Positions 1-9,520 of a stretch of DNA of 37,098 nt are shown one piece after another; position 1 is the stretch's first letter; every line of letters begins with the position of its first letter. The stretch is taken from positions 1-37,098 of IMG/VR virus record IMGVR_UViG_3300014962_000023, one strand, 5' to 3'. The position numbers and the translations under genes were made by a program. The DNA is from a virus. Below the pieces are notes generated by a model. It saw only the letters and a program-made list of their open reading frames with translations. It had not been told where the DNA came from and did no database searches.

Positions 1-77
1 GGGTCGCTGCCCGCCGAGGCGTGCGAGGAGGCGTGGGCGGTCGGCGTGCGGGAGTCGGTGAACCGGGAGTCGTTGCC
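1..77. repeat. Terminal direct repeat, copy 1 (contig circularity)
   Basis: These 77 bases are identical to the last 77 bases of the window (37022-37098). A perfect overlap of this length is what a short-read assembler leaves at the ends of a circular contig, and the fibre gene reads in frame across the join. It is therefore probably not a biological terminal repeat. The unit genome would be 37,021 bp. Confidence 0.93.
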
Positions 78-1154
78 CTGGGCGACCTTGCCCGAGGTCG
101 TGCCGAAATCCGGCACGAGGTTGCCGGCCGAGGTCGTCAGGCCCGTGCCGAGGCTGAGGGCAATGGTCGAGGTGCCCGACGTCCAGGTGACCGGGGCCGT
201 CGCACTGAGGGAGCCGAGGCTGCCGGTGTCGCCGCGAGGAATGGTGATGTCGAAGACCGCCGCGCTGGAGGTGCCGGAGTTGGTGACCGTCGCCGAGCTG
301 CCCGCCGCCCCGGTCGTGACCGTGCCGATGGTGATGGTGGCCGCGGCCCCCGTGGCGCCGGTGGCTCCCGTCGGCCCGGTCGGTCCGGTCGGGCCGGTAG
401 GACCCGTGGGCCCGGCAGGGCCGGTGGCCCCCGTCGCGCCCGTCGCGCCGGTGGCGCCGGTGTCGCCGCGCGGGATGGTCAGGTTGAGCGTCTGCGTCGG
501 CGCCGTGCCGGTGATCGTCGACGATGCCGAGCTGCCCGCCGCCCCGGTCGTGACCGTGCCGATGGACAGTGAGTTGGCCGGGCCGGTGGCGCCGGTGGCG
601 CCCGTGGGCCCCGTGGCGCCCGTCGAGCCCGTCGGTCCCGTCGGCCCGATCAGCGAGGTCGAGGAGCCCCAGGCGCCGCCGGTCTTCGGCCCGTAGATCG
701 TCGTGGCCGTCGTGTTGATGTAGAAGTCGCCGTCCTCGCCGGTGCCCGACGAGGGCGCCCCGGCGCCGCTGAGGACCGAGAATCCGCGCGGGCCGCGGAT
801 GTCGCTCCAGGCGGTGGGGTCGATGACCGGCTCCAGCTCGGACATATCGACGGTGACGAGCGAGGCCGGGAGCAGGACGGTCTTGGACGTCGACTGCCCG
901 CTAATGGTCTCGGTGATCAGGTACGCCCAGTTCTGGTCCACGTCGGTGTCGTCGGTGGCGACCAGGGTGGCCGTGAACGTGCCCGAGGAGTCCAGCGTGG
1001 CAACCACGGGCAGGACCGGGATGACGACGTCGCCCACGGAGTCCCGCAGCCACAGGGTCGGGAGAAAGGCCACGGTGCCGGTCAGGGGCGTGCCGTCCGC
1101 GGCGATGTACTTGCCGGTGACGACCACCGTGGACAGGTTCGAGGGGATAGCCAT
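1..1154 (-). CDS. Collagen-like tail fibre protein, N-terminal part (continues at 36328-37021)
   Basis: This is the 5' part of a 615-aa gene that crosses the window ends; the circular gene is 1848 nt and in frame through the junction. ATG at 1154 overlaps the TGA of the upstream S74 fibre (TGATG). Residues 1-110 form a beta-rich head that probably attaches to the baseplate. Two blocks of Gly-X-Y triplets (GPTG/GATG, about 580-650 and 348-468) flank two copies of a hinge module containing [13 protein letters not shown] and ending IPRGDTG. Downstream comes the [12 protein letters not shown] motif seen in many siphovirus fibres. Collagen-like triplets form trimeric stalks, so the likely role is receptor binding or an adhesive side fibre. 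The structural role is firm; the receptor is unknown. Confidence 0.88.
   Translation of the reverse strand, partial: MAIPSNLSTVVVTGKYIAADGTPLTGTVAFLPTLWLRDSVGDVVIPVLPVVATLDSSGTFTATLVATDDTDVDQNWAYLITETISGQSTSKTVLLPASLVTVDMSELEPVIDPTAWSDIRGPRGFSVLSGAGAPSSGTGEDGDFYINTTATTIYGPKTGGAWGSSTSLIGPTGPTGSTGATGPTGATGATGPANSLSIGTVTTGAAGSSASSTITGTAPTQTLNLTIPRGDTGATGATGATGATGPAGPTGPTGPTGPTGPTGATGATGAAATITIGTVTTGAAGSSATVTNSGTSSAAVFDITIPRGDTGSLGSLSATAPVTWTSGTSTIALSLGTGLTTSAGNLVPDFGTTSGKVAQGNDSRFTDSRTPTAHASSHASAGSD
348..468 (-). repeat. Collagen-like Gly-X-Y coding repeat, block 2
   Basis: On the minus strand this encodes consecutive Gly-X-Y triplets (GATG then GPTG runs). The DNA shows near-exact nine-base periods such as ggcccggtc. 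Such tracts recombine and vary in length among related phages. Confidence 0.85.
580..650 (-). repeat. Collagen-like Gly-X-Y coding repeat, block 1
   Basis: This shorter Gly-X-Y tract ([13 protein letters not shown] type) precedes the first hinge module of the same fibre. A hinge of about 40 residues separates it from block 2; that hinge is repeated once more after block 2, which points to internal duplication of stalk plus hinge. Confidence 0.8.
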
Positions 1155-3322
1155 CAGCCCTCCAAGGCTTCGACGCGGGCGGTGAGGTCGGCGATCTGGG
1201 CTTGCTGGTCCTTCACGACCTGGAGCAGGCAGGCCAGGACGGCGCGGGTGTCGACGTTGCGGGGCTCGCCGTTGGCGTCGTACTCGGCAGCCTGCGGGAG
1301 TTTCGCGGCCACGTCCTCGGCGATGAAGCCGACATACCGCTGCCCGTCGTCGACCAGGGACTCGAAGTCGACGGGCGTCAGGGTCAGCACGGCGGCCGCG
1401 TCGATATCGGAGCGGGCTCCGAGCTTGTCGGCGGGCACGCCCACGAGCCCGTCGCCCAGGGCGCGGACGTCGGTCTTGATCCGGACGGTCGAGGTCTGGA
1501 TGCGCAGCTGGCGGTCGCCGGCTACCGCGCAGTTGACGTTGGCGGTGCCGCCGGCCGTCGCGGCCTCGATGCCGTAGGAGTAGACGTTGCCGCTCGCGTC
1601 GATGCGGAATGCGCGGTTGATTCCGCTGTAGCCGAGGGTCACCGGACTGGACGTGTCCAGGGAGCCTGATACTGTCAGCGGCCCGGTCGTCACTGCCGCG
1701 TAGGCGGTATTGGCCTTGTTGCTGAAGTAGACGTTGTCGGCGAAGCAGTTGAGCCCGCCGCTGGCTCCCAGGACATAGGCGCGCACGGTTCCGCCGCTGT
1801 AGAACTCAATGGCGTCGTAGGTTCCCAGCGGCGTGGACGAGGCGTCAACCATGCGAATGCGGCCGCCGTTGCCGGAATTGGTGACGATGGTGGCGCCGGA
1901 GATGGTGCCGCCCGACACGGTGGCGCCCGTGATCGTCGACCCCGATGTGATGGCGCCCTTCACTGTGACAGTCCCGTCCGGCTTGGCCTGGAATACTCGT
2001 TCGGTGCTGGAGTAGACCTCGACGCCTTCCGCGGAGGAGATCCGCACGCGGGCGCCGGTGTCCTCGGCCGTGGTTCGGATGACTTCGCCTCCGACCAGCT
2101 TGGCAGTGATGGCCCCGGCGACGATGGCCCCGGCCGTGATGGCCCCGGCGGCGATCTGCTTGGCGGTGACGACGTTGGCCGAAAGCATGTCGGGGCCCCA
2201 GTCCGAGACGACCCAGGCCGAGCCGTTGTACCGCTTCTGGGTCATCCCGCGCACGGGCCCGACGGCTGTGCCGCCCGTGGCAGACCCGGTGGCCGCGGAC
2301 ACGGTGACGGTGCCCGAGGCGCCCGCGTAGCCGACGTTGGAGGCGGTGCGGGCGTAGGTGAACGTGGTGGCGCTGGGCGTCGAGGCGACGGTGTAGGTGC
2401 CGTTGAACGTGGCGTCGACCCCGGCCACGACGACGGTCCAGCCGATGGCGAGGTTGTGGGCGGCGCTGGTGGTCAGGGTCGCCACGTTGGACGTCAGCTG
2501 CTTGGCGCTCACGGCCAGGGCGTCGATGCCGACCGTGAAGGTCGAGGCGTCGGCCGCGGTGATGGTGCCCGCGCGGTTGAAGCCCGAGCCCGAGGCGCCG
2601 GTGATCGTGACCGTGTCGGCCACCGCGAACGGGTGGCCGGAGGCGGTGTAGACGATGGAGGCGCCCGAGGCCGCGGCGCTGGTCAGGGCCTTGGACAACG
2701 CCGAGTTGTCCAGCCAGATGTCCCCGTCCTTCGGGGACGTCGGGGTGGTGGAGCCGACCGTCGTGGTGATGCCGCCGATGGCGCGGGCGTCGAAGGAGAT
2801 CGAGTCGGCGCCGATGGACGCGGTGCCGTACTGGCCCGTGGACACGAATCCGGCGGCGGCCGACGCCTGAGCCGAGGCCGGGGACCTCTGGCCCTGCTCG
2901 TCGACCACGATGACTTTGGCGTAGTACGTCGTCCCGGCGGTCAGGCCCGTGACGGTCGTGGTGCCCGGCCGCGACAGGGTCGCCTTCAGCGTGCCCGAGG
3001 AGGGCGTGAACCCCGTGGAGGACGAGACATGCACCTCCGCGTACATGCCCGCCGGGTAGGCGTTGCCCGACACGTCCAGCCCTGTCCACGTCACGTTCAG
3101 GCCCGCGATGATCCCGACCAGCGTCGGGGCCGCCGGGGCGGTGGCGATATCGGCGTAGGCGGGCGGCGCCGGGTCGGCGGCCACGCCGCCGGGGTCCGGC
3201 ATCGTCACGGTCGGCACGGTGGAGGCGGCGAGGGAGGAGATGCCGACCGACTGCACGTCGACGGTCGCCTGGAGCTGCTCCTCCCAGAGTCTGGGCGGGC
3301 GCCGGAATTCGCCGTCAGGCAT
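1154..3322 (-). CDS. Tail fibre / central tip protein with fibronectin III domain and C-terminal S74 chaperone
   Basis: 722 aa. The region around residues 40-130 resembles a fibronectin type III fold ([13 protein letters not shown], then [19 protein letters not shown]). The middle is Gly/Ala/Thr-rich beta structure with hexapeptide-like repeats ([26 protein letters not shown]). The last 110 residues match the intramolecular chaperone of the endosialidase type (Peptidase S74): [20 protein letters not shown] and a C-terminal coiled coil ([16 protein letters not shown]). In that family the chaperone drives trimerisation and is then cleaved off. The gene overlaps the upstream Tal-like gene by 8 nt and is coupled to the collagen-like fibre by TGATG. 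The likely role is host recognition. Confidence 0.87.
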   Translation of the reverse strand: MPDGEFRRPPRLWEEQLQATVDVQSVGISSLAASTVPTVTMPDPGGVAADPAPPAYADIATAPAAPTLVGIIAGLNVTWTGLDVSGNAYPAGMYAEVHVSSSTGFTPSSGTLKATLSRPGTTTVTGLTAGTTYYAKVIVVDEQGQRSPASAQASAAAGFVSTGQYGTASIGADSISFDARAIGGITTTVGSTTPTSPKDGDIWLDNSALSKALTSAAASGASIVYTASGHPFAVADTVTITGASGSGFNRAGTITAADASTFTVGIDALAVSAKQLTSNVATLTTSAAHNLAIGWTVVVAGVDATFNGTYTVASTPSATTFTYARTASNVGYAGASGTVTVSAATGSATGGTAVGPVRGMTQKRYNGSAWVVSDWGPDMLSANVVTAKQIAAGAITAGAIVAGAITAKLVGGEVIRTTAEDTGARVRISSAEGVEVYSSTERVFQAKPDGTVTVKGAITSGSTITGATVSGGTISGATIVTNSGNGGRIRMVDASSTPLGTYDAIEFYSGGTVRAYVLGASGGLNCFADNVYFSNKANTAYAAVTTGPLTVSGSLDTSSPVTLGYSGINRAFRIDASGNVYSYGIEAATAGGTANVNCAVAGDRQLRIQTSTVRIKTDVRALGDGLVGVPADKLGARSDIDAAAVLTLTPVDFESLVDDGQRYVGFIAEDVAAKLPQAAEYDANGEPRNVDTRAVLACLLQVVKDQQAQIADLTARVEALEG

Positions 3323-5129
3323 CCAAGACCTCCAATTCCGGCGTGTAGGTGGCCGTACCGGCCTCGTCCTTCATGGCGATGGACAGCACGCGGGCGCGGC
3401 TCCAGCCGCTGCCCGTCGGCGCAGGGACACCGATGAGATCGCCCACCTTGAAATCGGTGTAGGGGTCAGCGCCCGGCACGGGGATCGCATCGGCGGCCGA
3501 CGCGGTGATGCGCACTTTCCCGGTACGCCGGATGATCCGGTCGGCGACGACGCGGGCGGTGGCCTCGGACCTCGTGCGGCCTACCTCCACGTACATTTCC
3601 CGGCGGCCGTAGGTGTCGACGTTGACGTTCTTGACGGTCCAGCCGTCCTTCGACCGCACGAGCGCGGCGGTCTTGAGTTTCCGTTCGGCCACCGTGGAGT
3701 AGGTCAACAGGTTGCGGCCAGGGAACAGGCGGACGGTGCCGGACAGGTCGGCGCCCCGCGACTCGTAGGCGTCCAGCCAGGTCTGGGAGGGACGGACGCG
3801 GAAGTCCACGCCGAGGTCGACCATTTCGTCGAGCACCTGGAGGAGGGACACGCCGCACTTGAGGGTCATGTCCACGCCGGTCGTCCACGCGGTGGATTCC
3901 GAGTCGGTCGAGGTGTCGAAGGTGGACATGTTTAGCGCGGACAGGCGGTAGACGCCGCGGGCCTGGGCCTCTTGGATGAGCGTCTTGAGGATCATCGCCG
4001 GGCGCCATTGGGGCTCGACGTCGGTGACTTCCCAGTTGGTCGTATCCGTGCGCCGGATCAGGTCGCCGGGCTTGCCGTTGGTCATCTTGCGCACCGCGCA
4101 GAGGAATCCGGCGGTGTTGTCGGACTGGACTGTCAGGTCAATGGTGGAGTCGGCGGTGATGTCGACGGCCGACCCGCCCGCCGTGGTCGACAACTTGAAA
4201 TCGTTGTCGGTGACCGAGATCAGGTAGTAGGTGTTTCCAACGGTCAGCCCGTTGGACTTGGAGCGGTCGGTGATCTTCACCTTGGTTCCGCCCACGAGCC
4301 CGTGGCCGGACGCGCTGACCTTGTCGTCATCCTTGGACACGCTGAGGTCTTTGGCGAAATACGGCTTACCGTTGCGGACCCGCGCGGCCAGGACGTGCGT
4401 GCCCTTGCCGAGGTCGACGGTGTAGGTCGAGAACTGCGACCACGTCGGCGCGTTCGCCGACCAGTCGGCCGAGTCGATAGCCAGCGTCCCGTCGACGTAC
4501 AACTGGAGGGAGTTGTCGGCCGTCGCCCACACGCGGACTTTGGTCGGCTCCGTCAGAGTGAACGTGGAGCGGAACCAGTTGACGGTGCCCTCGGGGACGT
4601 TCTGCGCCGTCGGGGATGTCTTCCAAATCCACTTGGCCGCGCGGTCGACGTTCGCCCACTTGGCCGGATTCTTGGCCCGCGCCGTGGTGTCGGATTCCCA
4701 GGCCACGCCTAGCGGTGCGCTCCAGTTGCCGGCCACCTTCCACGGCCCGTCCGGGCTCGCGTAGTTGAAAGGACGGTCGGGTGCGGTGTACGGGAGTAGG
4801 CCGCCCTGCGGGTAGACGACGGCGTCGTCGAGCCAGCACAGTACGCCACGCCCGGAGGCGTGAATGATCTTGCGGCCGTCGGAGTCGACGCGCGTGCGAT
4901 CGAGCGTTTCCACGACCCACGCGAACACGGCCGCGGAGTTGTAGTAGACGCGCACGACGGCATCCCTGACGAGGAGGTCAGCGTCCGGTGATCCCCATGG
5001 GACCGTGACCTGACCGAAGCCCGGCTCATTGAACGAGTCCACGAACTGCTTGTCCTGACCCTGAGCGATATACCCGGTGAGGGTCGCGCCGGTCGGATCG
5101 AAGACGCGCAGCTCCAGGCCGCTGCTCAT
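3315..5129 (-). CDS. Minor tail (Tal-like, siphovirus ReqiPepy6 Gp37-like) protein
   Basis: 604 aa from ATG at 5129, which overlaps the distal-tail stop as ATGA. The N-terminus (residues 1-115: ELRVFDPTG, DLLVRDAVVRVYYN, GRGVLCWLDD) and C-terminus (about 390-604, ending VLSIAMKDEAGTATYTPELEV) look like the gp37-like / prophage endopeptidase tail family that forms the baseplate hub. Residues about 120-265 form an insertion rich in Trp with a jelly-roll look (NWFRSTFTL, VRVWATADNSLQLYVDG), like a PA14 or galactose-binding domain. Position after the distal tail protein and before the fibres supports the hub role. Confidence 0.82.
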   Translation of the reverse strand: MSSGLELRVFDPTGATLTGYIAQGQDKQFVDSFNEPGFGQVTVPWGSPDADLLVRDAVVRVYYNSAAVFAWVVETLDRTRVDSDGRKIIHASGRGVLCWLDDAVVYPQGGLLPYTAPDRPFNYASPDGPWKVAGNWSAPLGVAWESDTTARAKNPAKWANVDRAAKWIWKTSPTAQNVPEGTVNWFRSTFTLTEPTKVRVWATADNSLQLYVDGTLAIDSADWSANAPTWSQFSTYTVDLGKGTHVLAARVRNGKPYFAKDLSVSKDDDKVSASGHGLVGGTKVKITDRSKSNGLTVGNTYYLISVTDNDFKLSTTAGGSAVDITADSTIDLTVQSDNTAGFLCAVRKMTNGKPGDLIRRTDTTNWEVTDVEPQWRPAMILKTLIQEAQARGVYRLSALNMSTFDTSTDSESTAWTTGVDMTLKCGVSLLQVLDEMVDLGVDFRVRPSQTWLDAYESRGADLSGTVRLFPGRNLLTYSTVAERKLKTAALVRSKDGWTVKNVNVDTYGRREMYVEVGRTRSEATARVVADRIIRRTGKVRITASAADAIPVPGADPYTDFKVGDLIGVPAPTGSGWSRARVLSIAMKDEAGTATYTPELEVLDA

Positions 5130-5926
5130 AGGTACGCCGCCCGGTAGGTCAGCCGTACCGAGCCGCCGCCGGTCAAGGTGAAGGTGTTGATTCCCGGCGC
5201 CAGGGTCATCCAGAAGTACGAGGCGTTGGAGTCGCCGGAGGTGACGTACTGGATACGGTTGTTTGCTCCCTGTACCGCAGTGAAGTCCTCGACATCCAGC
5301 AGGACGCTGGAGGCCGCCGTGGAGGCGCCGTACTGGACCCAATCGCCCGTGGTCGTGTTCGTCAGCCGCTGTGTCGATGCCGTGTTGTTGAACCGCACGC
5401 TGACCTTGTGCGTCCACACGTCGCCGGGGACCAGGATGGAGAAGGAGCCAGTCTTGGCGCCTGTGTCTATGGTCTCCGTCTCGTACCAGAGCCCGTCCAG
5501 TAGGGAGAATTCAGCGACTACGCGGGCAGCGTTGGCCGCCTCTTGGCCGATGCTGTCCAGTCCGCCAACGTAACGGGCCTCCGCTGAAGTAATCAGCGTT
5601 ACTCCGTTCCCCTGCAGCAATTCGCGGCGGATTGTCACGGGTCGGCCACCGTTGAAACAGAGGGACATGAAGCCGCGTAGCCTGTCGTGGAAATTGGCGC
5701 GGCGGCGTTCGTCCGTGCGATTGGTGGCTACCTCGCCGTAAATAAGACCGCCAATGCTGAATGGACGCGCCCCGATCCACGGAAGCGTAGGCGTGGCGCC
5801 GGGACGTCCTGGCACGCGGAAGTCGTCTTGCAGTACCGGGGGAGTGGCCACGCCGCCAGACAATTCCTGCACCGCAGTGAGGTACGCCCTCACCGTGACG
5901 TCATTGATGAAGTATTCGTCAGCCAC
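5126..5926 (-). CDS. Distal tail protein (Dit-like)
   Basis: 266 aa. I chose the GTG at 5926 because GGGAGG lies 6 nt upstream; an upstream ATG at 5962 would deepen the overlap with the tape-measure gene, whose stop is at 5919. Early residues contain YFINDVTVRAYL and the proline-rich VPGRPGATPTLPW, typical of actinophage distal tail or minor tail proteins that follow the tape measure. The middle has a partner-binding-like segment (NFHDRLRGFMSL), and the C-terminal half is an all-beta carbohydrate-binding-like fold. It should form the ring joining tail tube and baseplate hub. Confidence 0.8.
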   Translation of the reverse strand: MADEYFINDVTVRAYLTAVQELSGGVATPPVLQDDFRVPGRPGATPTLPWIGARPFSIGGLIYGEVATNRTDERRRANFHDRLRGFMSLCFNGGRPVTIRRELLQGNGVTLITSAEARYVGGLDSIGQEAANAARVVAEFSLLDGLWYETETIDTGAKTGSFSILVPGDVWTHKVSVRFNNTASTQRLTNTTTGDWVQYGASTAASSVLLDVEDFTAVQGANNRIQYVTSGDSNASYFWMTLAPGINTFTLTGGGSVRLTYRAAYL

Positions 5927-8570
5927 CGAAACCTCCCACGAAAGCCAGGCGCCGAAGCGCACGAGGGAGACTGTCTGCGGCCCGTTCGCTTGGGGCAGAC
6001 TGCACGGTCACGGACTGGATTGTGAAGCGCCGGGAGTTGTCAACTGTCGAGGTGGTCTGCGCTCCCATCATGGCGGCGACCTGGTGCGCGGGCATGATGT
6101 AGCCGTTGGTCTCGGGAACGAACATCTCCGTGCCGAGTTCGCCGATTCTGCGGACGGAGCCCTTGCGGACATTGCCACCAACGGCCGTAGCCGTCCCATC
6201 TCTGCCTTCTGAGCCTTGAGTGTTGGCCCAGTTGGTGCGGACGTTCGCCGTCCACCAGTGGTCCTCAAGGGAGGCCAGCCAGGCGAGCAGGCTCTGGACG
6301 CTGGCAGTTGCCGAGTCCACGCCATTCACGCTGACGTTGGTGAAGTATTCGGGGGCCAGCGAGCCGAGGCCCTCCTTGCCGATGAGGCGCCAGACGGCCT
6401 CGCGCTGCTTGTCTGTCATGCCGGCGGCTTCCATGCCAGCCTCAATGGAGTTTCGGTACGCCTGATTAGCGGCTTCGACCGAGCCGGTTTCCTTGTATTT
6501 CGCGACAGCGACCTCACCGGCGGCGCGGACGGCGGCGTGCAGGGCCTTGCGGTTCGCGACGCCCTTCTTGGTCATGTCGTCCCAGGTGACGCCGTTCTCC
6601 TTGAGTGCGTCCTTGAGTGCGAAGAAGGCATCTCGGGAGGACAGGACAGCGTCTTCTAGGCCTAGTGCATCGTCCATGAATTTCTGGACGGACGCCGTGA
6701 AGATGTCTACCTGTTCCGCCGCCGATGCTGCCGCAGCTGCCACTTCGGTTAGCCCTTGCTTGAGCCATTGCCCAGTGTTTCCCGTTTCGCCAGCCGCCTT
6801 TGCCATGCCAACGACGGATTCGGCCGCACTGTCAACGCCCTGGGTCAGATTGACTCCGTAGGTCTCGGCCATTTGGAGAGCCTCGCTGCGAGAGACTCCC
6901 ATGCTTGCCGCGACGCGGTCTACTACTGCGTTATACGTTGTCAGCGCGCTTTGGGCTTCCTCAATCTGCTTTGCCCCAATATCAAAGAATCCATCTCCTC
7001 GCATTGATGGAGGCTTAATCCAGTCGCTGATATTGGATAGGGCAGCTCCTGCGGCAAACCCAATCTTCTCAAAGTCCCAATATGTAGGACTCATGAACTG
7101 GTCGCGCTTGCTAGTTAAGGCGTCAAGATTCGCCTGCAGTTGTTGAAGGTCGGTCGGCTTTCCGCTGTTAAGCGCATTGATCATGTCGTCAATAGAAGAC
7201 GTTAACTGGTCGACGCCCGACTTTGCGGCTATCGCCTCAACGCCGATAGTGACGATGGCCGTGATTGCCGTTGCCTTGCCCAACAGTGCGAGCTTCTGCC
7301 CGGTCGTGGTGGCTGTAATTCCCAACGTTGTCAAGGCCAACTTGACCTTGGCGATCTGAGGAAGAATGAGCATGGCCGCCCCACCAGCAGCGCCCAGCGC
7401 AATGCCAATTCCCAGGACTGGTGATGGCAGGCCGCCAACAACATTGACGAGCCCAGTAGCGGTCTGAGTCAGCTTCCGCAAAGCATCGTTACCGCTTGAG
7501 CCGGACTGAATGAGGGCCGTTTCAATTGATCCGCGCAACTGCTCAAGATCGCCGGCAAGGTTGTTCATCATTTGGCCGGCCATATCGGAGGCAGCCCCTG
7601 TGTCATCCACAGCCGCCGTGTATTCGCGAATGCCAGACTCGCCCTCCTGGTAGAGGACATTGGCTGCGCGGACAGCGTCGGCACCGAAGATGACCCCCAT
7701 AGCGGCATTGCGAGCCTCAGGGGTGAGGTCTTTCATGGCGCCTTGCAGTTGGCCAGCGAATTGAGCAAGTCCGACGAATTTGCCCTGCGAGTCGTAGGCG
7801 CTGATTCCTAGTTCGTCCATTGCGCGCTGCGCTTCGGCCGACTGGGGAGTCAACCGCTGAAGCATGGACTTGAACGACGTTCCGGCGTCCGATCCAACTA
7901 GGGCGTTATCAGCGAAGGCAGACAGGGCGCCGACGGTTTCCTCAATGCCAAGGCCGGTCTGCGCAGCGACAGAGCCGGACTGGCTCAGGGCTGCGCCAAG
8001 TTGCCCGACGTCCGCGGCTGACTTGTTGGCGCCCGCGGCCAAAAGGTCCGCGATGTGGCTGACGTCGCCTCCCGCCAGGCCGAACATGTTCATGGCTTGG
8101 GCCGAGATCGTGGCAGCGTCGGCGAGCTCGAGGCCGCCAGCGGCCGCCAGGGACAGAGAGCCAGTTAGCGCGCCGCCCAGGATGTCCGAGGTGCTCAGAC
8201 CGGCCTTGGCCAGTTCAGCCTCAGCGGCCGCTGCCTCAGATGCCGAGAAGGACGTGTCCTGCCCGGCCGTGACGGCGGCATCGCGAAGTCGCTCAAGGTC
8301 GGATGCAGAGGCGTTGGAGACTGCTCCCACGAGGGACATCTGCTTGTCAAAGTCGATGAACGCCTTGGCGGCGAGCCCGGCCCCGAGGACCAGGGCGCCG
8401 CCCATGATCTGACCGCCGCGCCCCAGGGCCTCCATCTTGGCGCCCGCGGTCTGCAGTCGCCCGGACGCGCTGTTGCCGAAGTTGTCGACGGACTGGCCAG
8501 CGCGCGCCATGGCTTGCTGAAAGTCGGTCGTGATCGCCTGGAGTCGGACGACGACGGAGCGGTCAGCCAT
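5919..8570 (-). CDS. Tail tape measure protein
   Basis: 883 aa, the largest protein in the genome. ATG at 8570 is preferred over GTG at 8576 because GGAG sits 7 nt upstream of the ATG. The N-terminus (VVVRLQAITTDFQQAMARAG), the Ala-rich helical region and the repeated motifs of the TP901-type core (FDKQMSLVGAVSNASASDLERLRDAAVTAG; ANVLYQEGESGIREYTAAVDDTG) identify the family. A hydrophobic stretch of about 80 residues lies near residues 380-455 (VLGIGIALGAAGGAAMLILP). It sets tail length and is ejected with the DNA. By length a tail of roughly 120-130 nm would be expected, which is an inference from the usual length rule. Confidence 0.94.
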   Translation of the reverse strand: MADRSVVVRLQAITTDFQQAMARAGQSVDNFGNSASGRLQTAGAKMEALGRGGQIMGGALVLGAGLAAKAFIDFDKQMSLVGAVSNASASDLERLRDAAVTAGQDTSFSASEAAAAEAELAKAGLSTSDILGGALTGSLSLAAAGGLELADAATISAQAMNMFGLAGGDVSHIADLLAAGANKSAADVGQLGAALSQSGSVAAQTGLGIEETVGALSAFADNALVGSDAGTSFKSMLQRLTPQSAEAQRAMDELGISAYDSQGKFVGLAQFAGQLQGAMKDLTPEARNAAMGVIFGADAVRAANVLYQEGESGIREYTAAVDDTGAASDMAGQMMNNLAGDLEQLRGSIETALIQSGSSGNDALRKLTQTATGLVNVVGGLPSPVLGIGIALGAAGGAAMLILPQIAKVKLALTTLGITATTTGQKLALLGKATAITAIVTIGVEAIAAKSGVDQLTSSIDDMINALNSGKPTDLQQLQANLDALTSKRDQFMSPTYWDFEKIGFAAGAALSNISDWIKPPSMRGDGFFDIGAKQIEEAQSALTTYNAVVDRVAASMGVSRSEALQMAETYGVNLTQGVDSAAESVVGMAKAAGETGNTGQWLKQGLTEVAAAAASAAEQVDIFTASVQKFMDDALGLEDAVLSSRDAFFALKDALKENGVTWDDMTKKGVANRKALHAAVRAAGEVAVAKYKETGSVEAANQAYRNSIEAGMEAAGMTDKQREAVWRLIGKEGLGSLAPEYFTNVSVNGVDSATASVQSLLAWLASLEDHWWTANVRTNWANTQGSEGRDGTATAVGGNVRKGSVRRIGELGTEMFVPETNGYIMPAHQVAAMMGAQTTSTVDNSRRFTIQSVTVQSAPSERAADSLPRALRRLAFVGGFGG

Positions 8571-8901
8571 GCTCACTCTCCTTCGTCACGTAGAAAAGAC
8601 GACCGTCGAGGTCGTCTGAGCTCTTGTTGTCGGCGTCGCGCCAATGCCGCTTCTCGGCATCAATTTCGGCGCAGGCGTAGCAGACTGCCGTGGAGGAATT
8701 CCATTGGTCCGCCCGCTCGGGGTCCATGGATTCGTCTCGAGGATGCCCGCAGCCGCTACACCTCAGGCGCTGTTCGGCCATGTATTCGAGGGCTAGTTCG
8801 GTGTCCTCGGGGAGCCAGAGCGGCTCGCCTGCCATTGGCAGGGGGCGCCCGAGAACGATGCTGCGTGGCATCCGATAGTGGTGCGCTAGTTCCGCTTCCA
8901 C
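8563..8901 (-). CDS. Second tail assembly chaperone-like protein with Cys motifs
   Basis: 112 aa from GTG at 8901, overlapping the first chaperone gene by 16 nt and the tape measure by 8 nt. It has two CXXC pairs (CSGCG near residue 48; CYAC near residue 73) that could bind zinc. Position between the first chaperone and the tape measure is that of the lambda gpT equivalent, and proteins of this Cys-rich type are usual there in actinophages. A -1 shift near the end of the upstream gene would join the frames, but no slippery heptamer is visible, so independent initiation is more likely. Confidence 0.7.
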   Translation of the reverse strand: MEAELAHHYRMPRSIVLGRPLPMAGEPLWLPEDTELALEYMAEQRLRCSGCGHPRDESMDPERADQWNSSTAVCYACAEIDAEKRHWRDADNKSSDDLDGRLFYVTKESEHG

Positions 8902-9437
8902 TCTGAGTCGGTCGTCATGGCGGAGGCGTCCAGAACTTTTGGGACCTCAACTACTCCGCCCTGAGCCGCGAGGCACGCGCGCCAGAGTCGCTCAAGTTGC
9001 CCGACGGTCCACTCGTCGTACTTGCGAGCCCACCAGGCTTCGGTCGTTCCTTCGGGCTCAAGGCACGATGCGGCCATGAGGGCTGGCGGGAAGGTGTCGG
9101 GGTTGAACTCAATGGCCTGGCCAACATCCTCGGCCGCCTTCTTGTGCTCGTCGGTCGGCGGGTGCGCCTTCCGCAAGTCGGTGTAGACGCGGCGGCCAAC
9201 GCCAGCAAACACAAATTCCACCTCGGCGGCCGCGGCCTGGTCTCGCAACTCCACGACCTGCGCCGCAATAGCGGGCGCCACGGGCGTGCGGTTGGTCCGC
9301 TTGTCAATGGAATCCTCGGCGCGCATCTTCTCCTCGAGGCGCTGAATCTCCAGCACCAAGTCGGAGTCAAGGCACACCGAAGCGCGGACCTTGGTGGGCT
9401 GATAGGCGGCGTCAATGTCGGACGCGGATAGAGCCAT
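8886..9437 (-). CDS. Tail assembly chaperone (gpG-like)
   Basis: 183 aa, ATG at 9437 with GGAG upstream. Helical and charged, with motifs VRASVCLDSDLVLEIQRLEE and WWARKYDEWTVGQLERLW. Proteins of this size between the major tail protein and tape measure coat the tape measure during tail assembly. The segment EFVFAGVGRRVYTDL resembles the core of the actinophage chaperone family. The ORF ends in TAG inside the start of the next gene. Confidence 0.8.
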   Translation of the reverse strand: MALSASDIDAAYQPTKVRASVCLDSDLVLEIQRLEEKMRAEDSIDKRTNRTPVAPAIAAQVVELRDQAAAAEVEFVFAGVGRRVYTDLRKAHPPTDEHKKAAEDVGQAIEFNPDTFPPALMAASCLEPEGTTEAWWARKYDEWTVGQLERLWRACLAAQGGVVEVPKVLDASAMTTDSEWKRN

Positions 9438-9520
9438 GGCGGTACTCCTGACCTCCTGACCGAGGTGGTGGGGTGCGGTGGGGGCGCCGGTCAGGGGTAC
9501 GCCCCCACCGCGGTCAGTGC

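Noticed and set aside
21-696. Plus-strand ORFs opposite the collagen-like fibre
   Set aside because: Antisense readings of Gly-X-Y repeats (GPVGPVGP); the minus frame has the structural motifs.
1845-3089. 414-codon minus-strand ORF rich in Arg/His inside the S74 fibre gene
   Set aside because: Typical high-GC shadow frame with low-complexity composition; same for 22109-23227 and 20423-21328.
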